The notes beneath the pieces are model-generated. The model was not told where the DNA came from. It saw only the letters and a program-made list of their open reading frames with translations, and made no database searches. A stretch of 64,000 bases of DNA from Maritalea sp051251695. Lineage in GTDB: Bacteria; Pseudomonadota; Alphaproteobacteria; Rhizobiales; Devosiaceae. The stretch spans positions 109,553 to 173,552 of the forward strand of contig NZ_JBPOEU010000004.1 of assembly GCF_051251695.1 (NCBI RefSeq). The letters are read 5' to 3'. Below are positions 17,613 to 26,478 of this stretch, one piece after another. The first letter of the stretch is position 1. Each line of letters opens with the position of its first letter. Both the position numbers and the translations under genes were made by a program.

Positions 17613-18629
17613 TTATTGTGCTGCCATATCTGATTTAACCATGTCGTAAGCAGCTTGAGCATCGACACCCAGCTCGCTAATTTCAGCAAGAACTTTTTTT
17701 CTGATCTCGCCTGCATACAATCCATAAAGTTTTATGTCTTGCTCGCTTGCAACGGTAATAACATTGTCGCCAGCTTCTTCAGTGGCTGTGCGGCCGATAT
17801 CGTCGATCTCATCCCATGCTGCACCCAGCATACGGCTTGTTGGCGCACCAAAAACCTTTTCGTCCAAAGCTTTTTGGATATCTGCTGGTAGCGCATCAAA
17901 TGTTTCTTGGCTCATTAGGAACGCGAACGAACCGCGATAAAACCCACCGGGCATTTCATAAACATTTTTCGCAACTTCGGTCAGCTTAAAGCCTTTACGG
18001 CCTTCCCATGGCATGGCAACAGCATCTGCACTGTCAGAAGCGAGTGTTTCGTACACTTTTGGTGCAGGCACTTGAATGCCGATAAGACCAAGTTCACGAC
18101 CAACATCGCTTGCTACACCGCCACCAAGACGCGTTTTAAGGCCATCTAGATCCGCTAGTGTTTTCACTTCTTTGTTGGAGTGGATTTGTCCTGGACCATG
18201 CGTTGTAAGGCCGATCAGTTTCACACCACGGTGTTCATTCAACTTAGAGAGATACTTTTCATGCACATTCCAATAAGCAACGGAAGCTGCTTCCGCGTTG
18301 CCTTCATAACCTGGCAATTCAATCAGCTTTGTGCCGACAAAGCGACCAGGCTGATAGCCGTGGAAAATGATGGTCAAATCAGCAGCACCATCCATCACCA
18401 AATCCATTTGGGCTGGTGGTGGAGCCAAACCAAGCTTCACTTCCGCACTGACTTTGCCGTCGGTTGCTTCTTCGATCATTTTGATAAGGTTTGGCCACAT
18501 GATGGCGTTGATGCCATGGCCAGGACCGGTCCAACTTGAAATGGTCAAGTTGTGCTCAGCGGCCATTGCGCTGGAACCTGCTGTAATAGCAACGGCTGCT
18601 GCCGCTGCGAGTTTAATAAATTTGTTCAT
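17613..18629 (-). CDS. TRAP transporter substrate-binding protein (DctP type)
   Basis: A 338-residue periplasmic protein with a clear signal peptide (MNKFIKLAAAAAVAITAGSS, cleavage after AMA near residue 23). The DctP fold follows, with the LKTRLGGGVASDVG segment that contains the conserved carboxylate-binding Arg region. A negatively charged organic acid is the likely ligand. The position behind paaG-I-J-K-tetR suggests an aromatic or phenylacetyl acid, but that is inference. An AGGGAGGTAGT ribosome site precedes the ATG. Confidence 0.9.
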   Translation of the reverse strand: MNKFIKLAAAAAVAITAGSSAMAAEHNLTISSWTGPGHGINAIMWPNLIKMIEEATDGKVSAEVKLGLAPPPAQMDLVMDGAADLTIIFHGYQPGRFVGTKLIELPGYEGNAEAASVAYWNVHEKYLSKLNEHRGVKLIGLTTHGPGQIHSNKEVKTLADLDGLKTRLGGGVASDVGRELGLIGIQVPAPKVYETLASDSADAVAMPWEGRKGFKLTEVAKNVYEMPGGFYRGSFAFLMSQETFDALPADIQKALDEKVFGAPTSRMLGAAWDEIDDIGRTATEEAGDNVITVASEQDIKLYGLYAGEIRKKVLAEISELGVDAQAAYDMVKSDMAAQ

Positions 18630-18709
18630 TACTACCTCCCTGAATGAACCTTCTCCGTACGAAAAAGACTAAACTGTTAGCCCATTCCACTTCCTTGGGA
18701 CGGTGAAAC

Positions 18710-19312
18710 TCATTGTTTCTCCAATCCTTTTATTCCGCCTAAAAGCAAATCTGTTGCTAGATCGGCGTAATCTGAACGCGTCATGCCTTTGCCGCGTCTG
18801 TACCAAAGATAAAACCAATTCAGCATACCAAATAGTGACATGGTGATTGGTCTTAGCGTCTCTTCGCGTTGCTCAAAACACATCGGAGAAATTGCATTGA
18901 TTGCATCCGAAAGTGTAACTACCAACTGCCTTTGCATATCGGCGAGCGTTTTTTGGTTAGCTTGCGGCAATGACGTCGTGGCTTCAAGCTGCAATTTGTG
19001 CTCAGCGTCAGCATCACGATATTGATTTAGAACTGCATGCACCAAATTGCGTAAATGTTGTTCGGGATCATCAACCACCTTAACAACTTCTACCGCGTCG
19101 ACAAGGTCTTTGAGGTGGGTGAAAATGATATCGTAAAGCAACACTTCTTTGCTTTGATAATAGTGATAAATCAAAGCCTTAGAAACACCACACTCGATCG
19201 CCAATTGACTCATGGACGAACGGTCAAATCCGTTTTTGGCAAAAAACTTGGCCGCCTTCTTTAAAATCGCAACGCGTTTTTCTTCATGGTCTTTGGCGAT
19301 GGTTCGAACCAC
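18710..19312 (-). CDS. TetR-family regulator of the phenylacetate cluster
   Basis: A 200-residue TetR-type repressor with an N-terminal helix-turn-helix (SMSQLAIECGVSKALIYHYY, about 33-52) and an all-helical ligand domain. The start is probably a GTG whose G is shared with the paaK stop (TAGTG), so it is translationally coupled to paaK. TetR regulators beside paaK, such as PaaR, usually respond to phenylacetyl-CoA. A dyad that could be its operator lies at 23162-23175 at the head of this operon. Confidence 0.85.
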   Translation of the reverse strand: MVRTIAKDHEEKRVAILKKAAKFFAKNGFDRSSMSQLAIECGVSKALIYHYYQSKEVLLYDIIFTHLKDLVDAVEVVKVVDDPEQHLRNLVHAVLNQYRDADAEHKLQLEATTSLPQANQKTLADMQRQLVVTLSDAINAISPMCFEQREETLRPITMSLFGMLNWFYLWYRRGKGMTRSDYADLATDLLLGGIKGLEKQ

Positions 19313-20628
19313 TATTCTTGTCCCTTCGCCCGGTTATCAATAACCCGCACGGCTTTTCCCTGCGACCGTTCAACGCCGCCCGGCGCTTTGACAACCACGC
19401 GTGCTGACACACCAATATTGTCTTTGATTTTCTTCGTCAGCATTTTGCCCAAAGCTTCTCGCTGCTCATCCGAAGCGGAGTTGGGCATCGCCTCAACATA
19501 AATAGACATAGCGTCCATGCGCCCGACACGCGATAATTCGATTTGAAAATGAGGTGACAGACCTTGAACGGCGAGCACTTGAACTTCAACTTGCGTTGGA
19601 AACACATTAACGCCGCGCAAAATGATCATGTCGTCAGATCGGCCTGTGATTTTTTCCATCCGTCGCATTGAGCGGGCAGTGCCCGGCAATAGCCGAGTTA
19701 AATCGCGGGTGCGATACCGAATGATCGGCAGCGCTTCCTTGGTCAAGGACGTGAACACCAGTTCACCTTCCTCGCCATCCTCGACCAGCTCGCCAGTTTC
19801 AGGGTTGATGATCTCGGGATAGAAATGATCTTCCCAAATGTGCAGACCATCTTTGGTCTCTACGCACTCATTGGCGACGCCCGGCCCAATCACTTCTGAA
19901 AGCCCGTAAATATCGACGGCATGCATGTCAAACGCGGCTTCAACTTCCAAACGTGTCGCATTCGTCCACGGCTCTGCACCAAAAATCCCGACCTGCAACG
20001 AGCTTGCACGCGGATCAATGCCTTGTTTGTGAAACTCATCCAGCACCGCCAACATATAGGACGGTGTGACCGTGATCGCATGGGGTTTGAAATCTTGGAT
20101 CAACTGAACTTGCCGCGCCGTCATGCCACCAGAAACAGGCACGACCGAACATCCAAGTGCTTCTGCACCATAGTGTGCGCCTAGACCGCCAGTGAACAGA
20201 CCATAACCATAGGCATTGTGTAAAATATCGCCTTTGCGCACACCAGATGCACGCAAGGAACGGGCAACAACAGACGACCAGGTATCAATGTCGTTCTTGG
20301 TATATCCTACAACGGTCGGTTTGCCCGTCGTGCCCGACGAGGCATGAATACGCACAACCTCTTCGCGCGGTACTGCAAACATGCCAAACGGATAATTGTC
20401 ACGCAGGTCAGTTTTAACTGTAAACGGAAATTTTGACAGGTCCGACAGGCTCTTCAGATCGTCGGGATGAACCCCTGCATCGTCGAATTTCTTTTTGTAA
20501 AATGGCACATTACTATATGCATGTGCCAAAGTCGCTTTCATCCGCTTCAATTGCAGCGCACCAATTTCATCACGTGAAGCGATTTCAATCGGGTCGAGAT
20601 CTGCTTTATTTGGTGTTAAGTCTTTCAT
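19312..20628 (-). CDS. paaK: phenylacetate-CoA ligase
   Basis: The ligase activates phenylacetate with ATP and CoA, the first step of aerobic phenylacetate catabolism. The 438 residues match PaaK length. The AMP-binding P-loop SSGTTGKPT is at 97-105, and YGLSEVIGPGV and YRTRDL motifs are present. It lies in the run paaG-paaI-paaJ-paaK-tetR with 1 bp overlap to tetR and 14 bp from paaJ. Confidence 0.95.
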   Translation of the reverse strand: MKDLTPNKADLDPIEIASRDEIGALQLKRMKATLAHAYSNVPFYKKKFDDAGVHPDDLKSLSDLSKFPFTVKTDLRDNYPFGMFAVPREEVVRIHASSGTTGKPTVVGYTKNDIDTWSSVVARSLRASGVRKGDILHNAYGYGLFTGGLGAHYGAEALGCSVVPVSGGMTARQVQLIQDFKPHAITVTPSYMLAVLDEFHKQGIDPRASSLQVGIFGAEPWTNATRLEVEAAFDMHAVDIYGLSEVIGPGVANECVETKDGLHIWEDHFYPEIINPETGELVEDGEEGELVFTSLTKEALPIIRYRTRDLTRLLPGTARSMRRMEKITGRSDDMIILRGVNVFPTQVEVQVLAVQGLSPHFQIELSRVGRMDAMSIYVEAMPNSASDEQREALGKMLTKKIKDNIGVSARVVVKAPGGVERSQGKAVRVIDNRAKGQE

Positions 20629-20642
20629 TCTTCCCGCCCCGA

Positions 20643-21848
20643 TTATTCTACACGCTCAAGCATCAGTGCGATGCCTTGACCAACGCCTATGCACATTGTG
20701 CACAAAGCGCGCTTTGCACCTGAATTTGCCAGTTCAATCGCCGCCGTTAAGGCAAGCCGACCACCCGACATACCCAATGGATGCCCCAAAGCGATTGCGC
20801 CACCATTTGGGTTTACAAAATCAGCGTCTTCAGCGACGCCCAACTGGCGCAATACCGCAATACCTTGAGAGGCAAATGCTTCGTTTAACTCGATGATATC
20901 GACATCAGAAATCTTAAGCCCCAAGCGATCCAACAGCTTTTGCGATGCTGGTGCTGGGCCAATCCCCATAATGCGCGGCTCAACGCCTGCTGTCGCCAAG
21001 CCGGAGATTTTGGCTTTTGGCACAAGGCCATATTTTTCTACCGCAGCTTTTGACGCGATAATCATCGCAACAGCGCCATCGTTTACACCAGACGCGTTGC
21101 CTGCTGTAACCGAGCCACCGTCGCGGAAAGGCGTGCTGAGCGAAGCCAATTTTTCAAGTGACGTCGCACGCAGGTGTTCGTCTTGCGCAAAAATGACAGG
21201 ATCTTTTTTACGCTGCGGAATTTCAACCGGCACGATTTCTTGTGCGAACCGGCCCGACGCAATTGCCTTTGCCGCATTTTCTTGCGAGCGGAATGCAAAT
21301 GCGTCTTGATCTTGACGAGAAATGTTGAACTCCTCAGCAACATTTTCCCCGGTTTCGGGCATTGAATCGACGCCATATTGTTGCTTCATCAGCTTGTTGA
21401 CGAAGCGCCATCCAATGGTTGTGTCGTATATCTCTGCATTGCGCGAAAACGCAGTATCGGCTTTGGGCATAACAAACGGCGCCCGGCTCATGCTTTCAAC
21501 GCCGCCCGCTAAAATCACTTCCGCTTCCCCGGCCTTGATCGCCCGAGCGGCCATACCAACAGCGTCCATACCAGAGCCGCAAAGTCGGTTGATCGTAGTG
21601 CCAGGCACCGAAGTGGATAGCCCTGCAAGAAGCGTCGCCATACGCGCGACATTTCGATTGTCTTCGCCCGCTTGGTTGGCGCAGCCCATATAGCAATCAT
21701 CAATCGCTTCGCCATCAAGACCCGGCGCTGCTTCCATGGTTTTTTTGATCACATGGGCCAGCATATCGTCTGGACGCACGGATGAAAGGGTTCCACCAAA
21801 ACGGCCAATCGGCGTTCTAAAACCCTCACACAAATAGGCTTGGTTCAC
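20643..21848 (-). CDS. paaJ: 3-oxoadipyl-CoA / 3-oxo-5,6-dehydrosuberyl-CoA thiolase
   Basis: A 401-residue thiolase. The acyl-acceptor cysteine is Cys90 in NRLCGSGMDA. GGAIALGHPLGMSGGR and the second active Cys in LCTMCIGVGQG are in the C-terminal half. PaaJ performs both thiolytic cleavages in phenylacetate degradation and yields acetyl-CoA and succinyl-CoA. A PcaF role in protocatechuate degradation uses the same fold, but the neighbouring paa genes favour PaaJ. It overlaps paaI by 4 bp. Confidence 0.92.
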   Translation of the reverse strand: MNQAYLCEGFRTPIGRFGGTLSSVRPDDMLAHVIKKTMEAAPGLDGEAIDDCYMGCANQAGEDNRNVARMATLLAGLSTSVPGTTINRLCGSGMDAVGMAARAIKAGEAEVILAGGVESMSRAPFVMPKADTAFSRNAEIYDTTIGWRFVNKLMKQQYGVDSMPETGENVAEEFNISRQDQDAFAFRSQENAAKAIASGRFAQEIVPVEIPQRKKDPVIFAQDEHLRATSLEKLASLSTPFRDGGSVTAGNASGVNDGAVAMIIASKAAVEKYGLVPKAKISGLATAGVEPRIMGIGPAPASQKLLDRLGLKISDVDIIELNEAFASQGIAVLRQLGVAEDADFVNPNGGAIALGHPLGMSGGRLALTAAIELANSGAKRALCTMCIGVGQGIALMLERVE

Positions 21849-22279
21849 GCCTCATTCTCCTTGAAATGTGTACCTTTGATGGTGCGCGAGTGGCCGCGAA
21901 AATGCGCCAACGCCTCATCTTTTTGGTTTGTTATTGTGACATCATAAATGCCGGAGCGACCTGTACGGCCAACTTCAATTGCAGTTGCCGTCAGCACATC
22001 ATCTTTAAAGCCGGGAGCTGCAAAAGTGATCGAGTTTTGATGCGCCACTGCCAACTGATTGTAGCTGTTGCAGGCAAACGCAAATGCACTGTCCGCCAAC
22101 ATAAAGATAAATCCGCCATGGCAAATTTTATGACCGTTTAAATGTTCGTCACCAATTGGCATTGAAAGCGTAGCCGAACCCGGTCCGACCGCTTCCAATT
22201 TCATGCCCATGCGCTGAGATGCACAATCATTGTTCCACATAATCTCAGACGATTTTTGCGCACGTTCTTGCGGCGACAT
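21845..22279 (-). CDS. paaI: hydroxyphenylacetyl-CoA thioesterase
   Basis: A 144-residue hotdog-fold thioesterase. The active-site segment LNGHKICHGGFIFMLADSAF contains the HGG turn and the catalytic Asp of the PaaI family. It removes CoA from dead-end ring-hydroxylated or oxepin-derived thioesters. It is the second gene of the minus-strand operon and overlaps both paaG (1 bp) and paaJ (4 bp). Confidence 0.9.
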   Translation of the reverse strand: MSPQERAQKSSEIMWNNDCASQRMGMKLEAVGPGSATLSMPIGDEHLNGHKICHGGFIFMLADSAFAFACNSYNQLAVAHQNSITFAAPGFKDDVLTATAIEVGRTGRSGIYDVTITNQKDEALAHFRGHSRTIKGTHFKENEA

Positions 22280-23082
22280 TATTCGACCCCGCCAAAATTG
22301 GCAGGACGTTTATCAAGGAAAGCACTTACGCCTTCTGCATAATCTTTGGAACGACCGCAACGGCCTTGCATTTGCGCTTCAACGTCAAGGTGTTCGTCCA
22401 AAGTATGGTCGAATGATGTTTGCAGCGCTTGCTTCATCATTCCTAGACCAAATGTCGGGCCCGCCGCCATCTGTGCGGTAAATTTACGCGCTTCATCCAT
22501 CAGATCATCATTGGCTACCGCTTTGTGGATCATACCCCATTCGACGGCCTGTTTGGCTGTCACTGGGGTTGCAGTCATGCAAATAAACTTCGCCCGCGCT
22601 TCACCGATCAATCGTGGCAAAATCCAACTACCGCCAGCATCAGGTACCAATCCAACCTTGGCAAAAGACTGAATGAACTTTGCGCTTTCGGCTGCAAAAA
22701 CAACATCGCAACCCAGCGCGATGTTTACACCCGCGCCAGCGGCCACTCCATTCACCGCACATACAATTGGCTTATCGATGGACCGAATAAGGCGAACCAG
22801 CGGATTATAAAAATTTGAAATTGTCGCTTGCAAGTCTGGTGGAGACGTCATTTTACGCGGATCTCGCGCATCCAAGTCTTGCCCCGCGCAGAAACCGCGA
22901 CCAGCGCCTGTCAGCAAAATAGCGCGCACATTGTCATCGTTCTTGGCCTCGCGCAAAACAGATTGCAATGCAGCGTGCATTTCATCATTGAACGAATTTA
23001 GTCGATCAGGCCGATTAAGCGTTATTTCCACCCAACCTTCATTTTTTACGACAGTAATAGTATCGCCAACTGTGTCGCCCAC
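22279..23082 (-). CDS. paaG: 1,2-epoxyphenylacetyl-CoA isomerase
   Basis: An enoyl-CoA hydratase/isomerase family protein that converts the ring epoxide to oxepin-CoA. The oxyanion-hole segments GRGFCAGQDLDAR and NGVAAGAGVNIALGCDV are present. I place the start at GTG 23082 because GGGGGAGGA (23087-23095) is an excellent ribosome site; this gives 267 residues, close to the PaaG norm. ATGs at 23097 and 23139 are in frame but poorly served. A still longer frame to 23178 would cover the operator dyad and is unlikely. Confidence 0.88.
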   Translation of the reverse strand: MGDTVGDTITVVKNEGWVEITLNRPDRLNSFNDEMHAALQSVLREAKNDDNVRAILLTGAGRGFCAGQDLDARDPRKMTSPPDLQATISNFYNPLVRLIRSIDKPIVCAVNGVAAGAGVNIALGCDVVFAAESAKFIQSFAKVGLVPDAGGSWILPRLIGEARAKFICMTATPVTAKQAVEWGMIHKAVANDDLMDEARKFTAQMAAGPTFGLGMMKQALQTSFDHTLDEHLDVEAQMQGRCGRSKDYAEGVSAFLDKRPANFGGVE

Positions 23083-23161
23083 ACGATCCTCCCCCATTTC
23101 CCAAACCAAACTACCGTCAAGCCCGAGCAATATCCTCATGTTGAAATTTAGCTTTACATAA

Positions 23162-23175
23162 ACCGACTGGTTGGT
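23162..23175. promoter_or_regulatory. candidate TetR operator between the divergent paaG and hydratase/dehydrogenase operons
   Basis: The dyad ACCGAC-TG-GTTGGT is an imperfect inverted repeat of six-base arms with one mismatch, of the form many TetR repressors bind. It lies in the 139-bp divergent region that must hold promoters for both wings of the cluster. An ATATGAACATAT palindrome sits next to it (about 23180-23191). Confidence 0.5.
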
Positions 23176-23221
23176 CAATATATGAACATATTTTGTTGTT
23201 TAACCCTCTGGGAGAGCTGTT

Positions 23222-25255
23222 TTGTCGAGCGTGGTTCAAGTTGAAATTGAAGGCGACATCGCCCTCGTTCAGATAGATAATCCACCTGTCAATGCGACTG
23301 GTGTGGCCGTGCGCATCGGATTGGTGCAAGCTGTCAAAGAGGCGGAAGCAGCTAACGTAAAAGCGGCGATTGTATTTTGTGCGGGCAAAACATTTGTTGC
23401 CGGTGGCGACATTTCCGAATTTGGAAAGCCTGCCCAACTGCCCCACCTTCCCGATGTATATCAGCAGATTGAAGATAGTTCTGTTCCCTGGATTGCTGCT
23501 GTACATGGCACCACCCTTGGAGGTGGTTTTGAACTGGCCATGGCTTGCAATTTTCGCTTGGCGCAAACGGGAACAAGATTTGGTCTACCGGAAGTCAATC
23601 TAGGGCTTGTTCCGGGCGCGGGCGGGTCTCAGCGTTTACCACGCCTCATTGGTGTTGAGGCAGCAGTCGAACTGGCAACCACTGGTCAAATGATCGATGC
23701 GCAAAAGCTCTATGATTTGGGTGGTTTGGATTTAGTGTTTGACGGCAATCCAGTCGATGCGGCTAAAATGTTCGCTAAGGACTTACCGTCAGTTCAGTCT
23801 TCGCTGAGCACCCGCACACCGGCGGCAGTTGCGCCAGACTATTTTGACAACAAGCGTATTGAAATCAAAAAGCGTGCCAAGGGCCAGACGTCTCCTTTAG
23901 ATAACTTGCGCGCAATCGAGTGGACGACAACGTTACCCTTTAGCGAAGGCCAGCCAAAAGAACGTGCCCTTCATCTTGAACTGCGCGACAGCACACAATC
24001 AAAAGCGTTGCGCCACGCATTCTTTTCAGAACGCGCGGTGGGCAAACCTAAAGCCATTGAAGGTGGCACACCAATTGATGTGAAAAACATCACTGTTGTT
24101 GGTGGCGGTCTGATGGGAGCTGGCATTGCTTTTACGTGCCTTAATGCGGGTTATCAGGTCACGCTGATTGAACGTGATCAAGACGCTGCCGATGCAGGAC
24201 GTGAACGTATCGAAGGCCTAATCGCAGGCGGCGTAAAACGTGGCAAAATTTCAACTGACAAAGCTGAAAAACTTAAATCTGCTTTGACCGCATCAGACGA
24301 TTATGCGGCATCTGCAAATGCAGACCTCGCCATTGAAGCAGTGTTTGAGGACCTGACTGTCAAACAACAAGTCTTCCAATCGCTAGCCGCGCATATGAGT
24401 GAAGATGCAATTTTGGCGACCAACACATCCTATATCGACCCGACGCAAATCTTTGACGGGATTGCCAATCCTTCGCGCTTTATTGGACTGCACTTTTTCT
24501 CTCCAGCTCACATCATGAAGCTGTTGGAAATTGTTAAGTTACCAACGACGTCAAAGGATGTGTTGGCCACGGGGTTTGACCTTGGAAAGCGTCTGCGAAA
24601 AGTCGGCGTTTTGTCCGGCATTTGTGATGGGTTTATCGGCAACCGCATCCTTTCCGCCTATCGGCGTCAGGCCGACTATTTGCTGATGGACGGGTGTACA
24701 CCAAAACAAATCGACGATGCCATGCGCGGGTTCGGCATGCCCATGGGGCCTTATGAATTACAAGATTTAACAGGCTTGCAAATTTCATGGGCCAACCGGA
24801 AACGTCAAGCCCCAACGCGTTCGCCTAACGAGCGCTATGTACGCATCGGCGACCTATTGTGCGAAGCTGAACGGTTCGGCCAACGCAGCAAAGTGGGCTG
24901 GTACAAATATCAAGATGGCGACCGGGCACCGCACGAAGATAGCTACGTGACAGATTTGATCGAACAAGAAGCGAAACAGGCTGGGCTAGTTCAAACAGAG
25001 TTCACCAATGATCAGATTGTGGATCGCTTACTTGCGGTGATGGTCAACGAAGGTGCTCGAATTGTTGAGGAAGGTATTGCCGAACGTGATTTGGATGTCG
25101 ATTTGGTCAAAATCCACGGCTACGGCTTCCCACGCTGGCGCGGTGGTCCCATGCATTATGGGCAAGAGATTGGGATTGAGCGGGTCAAAGCTGCCATGGC
25201 GGAAGTCGTTAGGCAAAGTCCAAACAGCTGGGTCGTTTCGGAGCGCTTGAAATGA
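23222..25255 (+). CDS. bifunctional enoyl-CoA hydratase / 3-hydroxyacyl-CoA dehydrogenase
   Basis: A 677-residue FadJ/FadB-like fusion. The hydratase domain (1 to about 190) has HGTTLGGGFELAMACNFRLA-type oxyanion residues. The NAD-binding dehydrogenase domain begins with VVGGGLMGAGIAF near residue 290, and a C-terminal 3HCDH domain follows. In this cluster it probably replaces separate PaaF and PaaH, hydrating 2,3-dehydroadipyl-CoA and oxidising 3-hydroxyadipyl-CoA. The start is TTG at 23222 behind GGGAGAG. Its stop overlaps the P450 ATG. General fatty-acid oxidation is the alternative. Confidence 0.85.
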   Translation: MSSVVQVEIEGDIALVQIDNPPVNATGVAVRIGLVQAVKEAEAANVKAAIVFCAGKTFVAGGDISEFGKPAQLPHLPDVYQQIEDSSVPWIAAVHGTTLGGGFELAMACNFRLAQTGTRFGLPEVNLGLVPGAGGSQRLPRLIGVEAAVELATTGQMIDAQKLYDLGGLDLVFDGNPVDAAKMFAKDLPSVQSSLSTRTPAAVAPDYFDNKRIEIKKRAKGQTSPLDNLRAIEWTTTLPFSEGQPKERALHLELRDSTQSKALRHAFFSERAVGKPKAIEGGTPIDVKNITVVGGGLMGAGIAFTCLNAGYQVTLIERDQDAADAGRERIEGLIAGGVKRGKISTDKAEKLKSALTASDDYAASANADLAIEAVFEDLTVKQQVFQSLAAHMSEDAILATNTSYIDPTQIFDGIANPSRFIGLHFFSPAHIMKLLEIVKLPTTSKDVLATGFDLGKRLRKVGVLSGICDGFIGNRILSAYRRQADYLLMDGCTPKQIDDAMRGFGMPMGPYELQDLTGLQISWANRKRQAPTRSPNERYVRIGDLLCEAERFGQRSKVGWYKYQDGDRAPHEDSYVTDLIEQEAKQAGLVQTEFTNDQIVDRLLAVMVNEGARIVEEGIAERDLDVDLVKIHGYGFPRWRGGPMHYGQEIGIERVKAAMAEVVRQSPNSWVVSERLK

Positions 25256-26469
25256 CCACCATCAGCCGTCAAATGATTGAAGGATTTGACCTCACCAACC
25301 CACCCGCCGGGTTCGTAGAAGATCCATTCCCCTATTATCAAGCACTGCTGAAATACGCGCCCGTTTGTCCGCAACCTGACGGCTCATTTCTCCTGTCCCG
25401 CTTCGCCGACTTAGACAGAATATATCGCGACACGACGCTTTACTCCTCTGACAAGAAGCAAGCCTTCTTACCAAAGTTTGGCGGCGATGCGCCATTATAT
25501 GAGCACCATACAACTTCCCTTGTTTTCAACGACCCGCCATTGCACACGCGTGTGCGCAAGATCATGGTTGGTGCGTTGAATGCGCGCGCTATTGCCAATA
25601 TGGAGCCAGGGCTAATCGATACAATCGACATGCTTTTGGAACAGATGGCTGACCGGAATGAAGTTGACTTAATCGAAGACTTCGCTAGCAAAATCCCAAT
25701 TCAAATCATTGGCAATATGTTTGATATGCCAATGGTGGATCGTGAACCATTGCGGGATTGGTCGCTTGCCATATTGGGTGCGCTTGAGCCAACCCTAACG
25801 CCAGAACAATTGCGCATTGGCAACGAATCTGTTGCGGATTTTAAGGCTTACTTGAAAGACCTCGCGGATGATCGTCGGAAAAACCCGGGCAATCCCGAAA
25901 CTGATGTTTTAACGCGCCTTATCCAAAGTGAAGAAGGCGAACTCTCGGAAACCGAATTGCTGCAAAATTGCATATTCATTCTGAATGCAGGCCACGAAAC
26001 CACAACGAATTTAATCGGCAATTCTTTGGCTGCATTGCACGAGTTTCCGGGTCAAAAATACGCGCTGAAATCCAATCCTGACATCATTAAAACCGGTGTC
26101 GACGAGTTTTTGCGCTACCTATCACCCAATCAATTGGGCAATCGCGAAACAACGGCCGACATCGAAATTGATGGCATTCAAATTCCCAAAGGCTCCAATC
26201 TGCATTTGATCATTGGCGCGGCCAATCGCGATCCGGCACAATTTGAAGACCCAGACGAATTGAAACTTTTGCGCAAGCCCAATCGCCATTTGGCCTTTGC
26301 AGGTGGACCTCACCTGTGCGTCGGGTTTTCGCTTGCACGGATGGAAGGGCGCATTGCAATCAATCGCTTCCTTAAACGTTTTCCAAATTATAAATTGACT
26401 GGCAACGCAGAACTCGGGGGCCGCTTGCGCTTCCGTGGCTATGCAAAATTGCCGGCGACATTGAACTAG
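25252..26469 (+). CDS. cytochrome P450 in the phenylacetate operon
   Basis: A 405-residue soluble bacterial P450. The haem-ligand loop FAGGPHLCVG lies near residues 348-357, with the Cys ligand at about 355. The I-helix oxygen-activation motif AGHETT is near 246-251, and the ExxR pair is in DEFLRY. The start overlaps the stop of the upstream fusion gene as ATGA, and paaZ follows 9 bp later, so it is cotranscribed. Canonical phenylacetate degradation needs no P450. No ferredoxin partner is next to it, though the PaaE-type reductase is in the cluster. The substrate is unknown. Confidence 0.92.
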   Translation: MTTISRQMIEGFDLTNPPAGFVEDPFPYYQALLKYAPVCPQPDGSFLLSRFADLDRIYRDTTLYSSDKKQAFLPKFGGDAPLYEHHTTSLVFNDPPLHTRVRKIMVGALNARAIANMEPGLIDTIDMLLEQMADRNEVDLIEDFASKIPIQIIGNMFDMPMVDREPLRDWSLAILGALEPTLTPEQLRIGNESVADFKAYLKDLADDRRKNPGNPETDVLTRLIQSEEGELSETELLQNCIFILNAGHETTTNLIGNSLAALHEFPGQKYALKSNPDIIKTGVDEFLRYLSPNQLGNRETTADIEIDGIQIPKGSNLHLIIGAANRDPAQFEDPDELKLLRKPNRHLAFAGGPHLCVGFSLARMEGRIAINRFLKRFPNYKLTGNAELGGRLRFRGYAKLPATLN

Positions 26470-26478
26470 GGGTTACAG

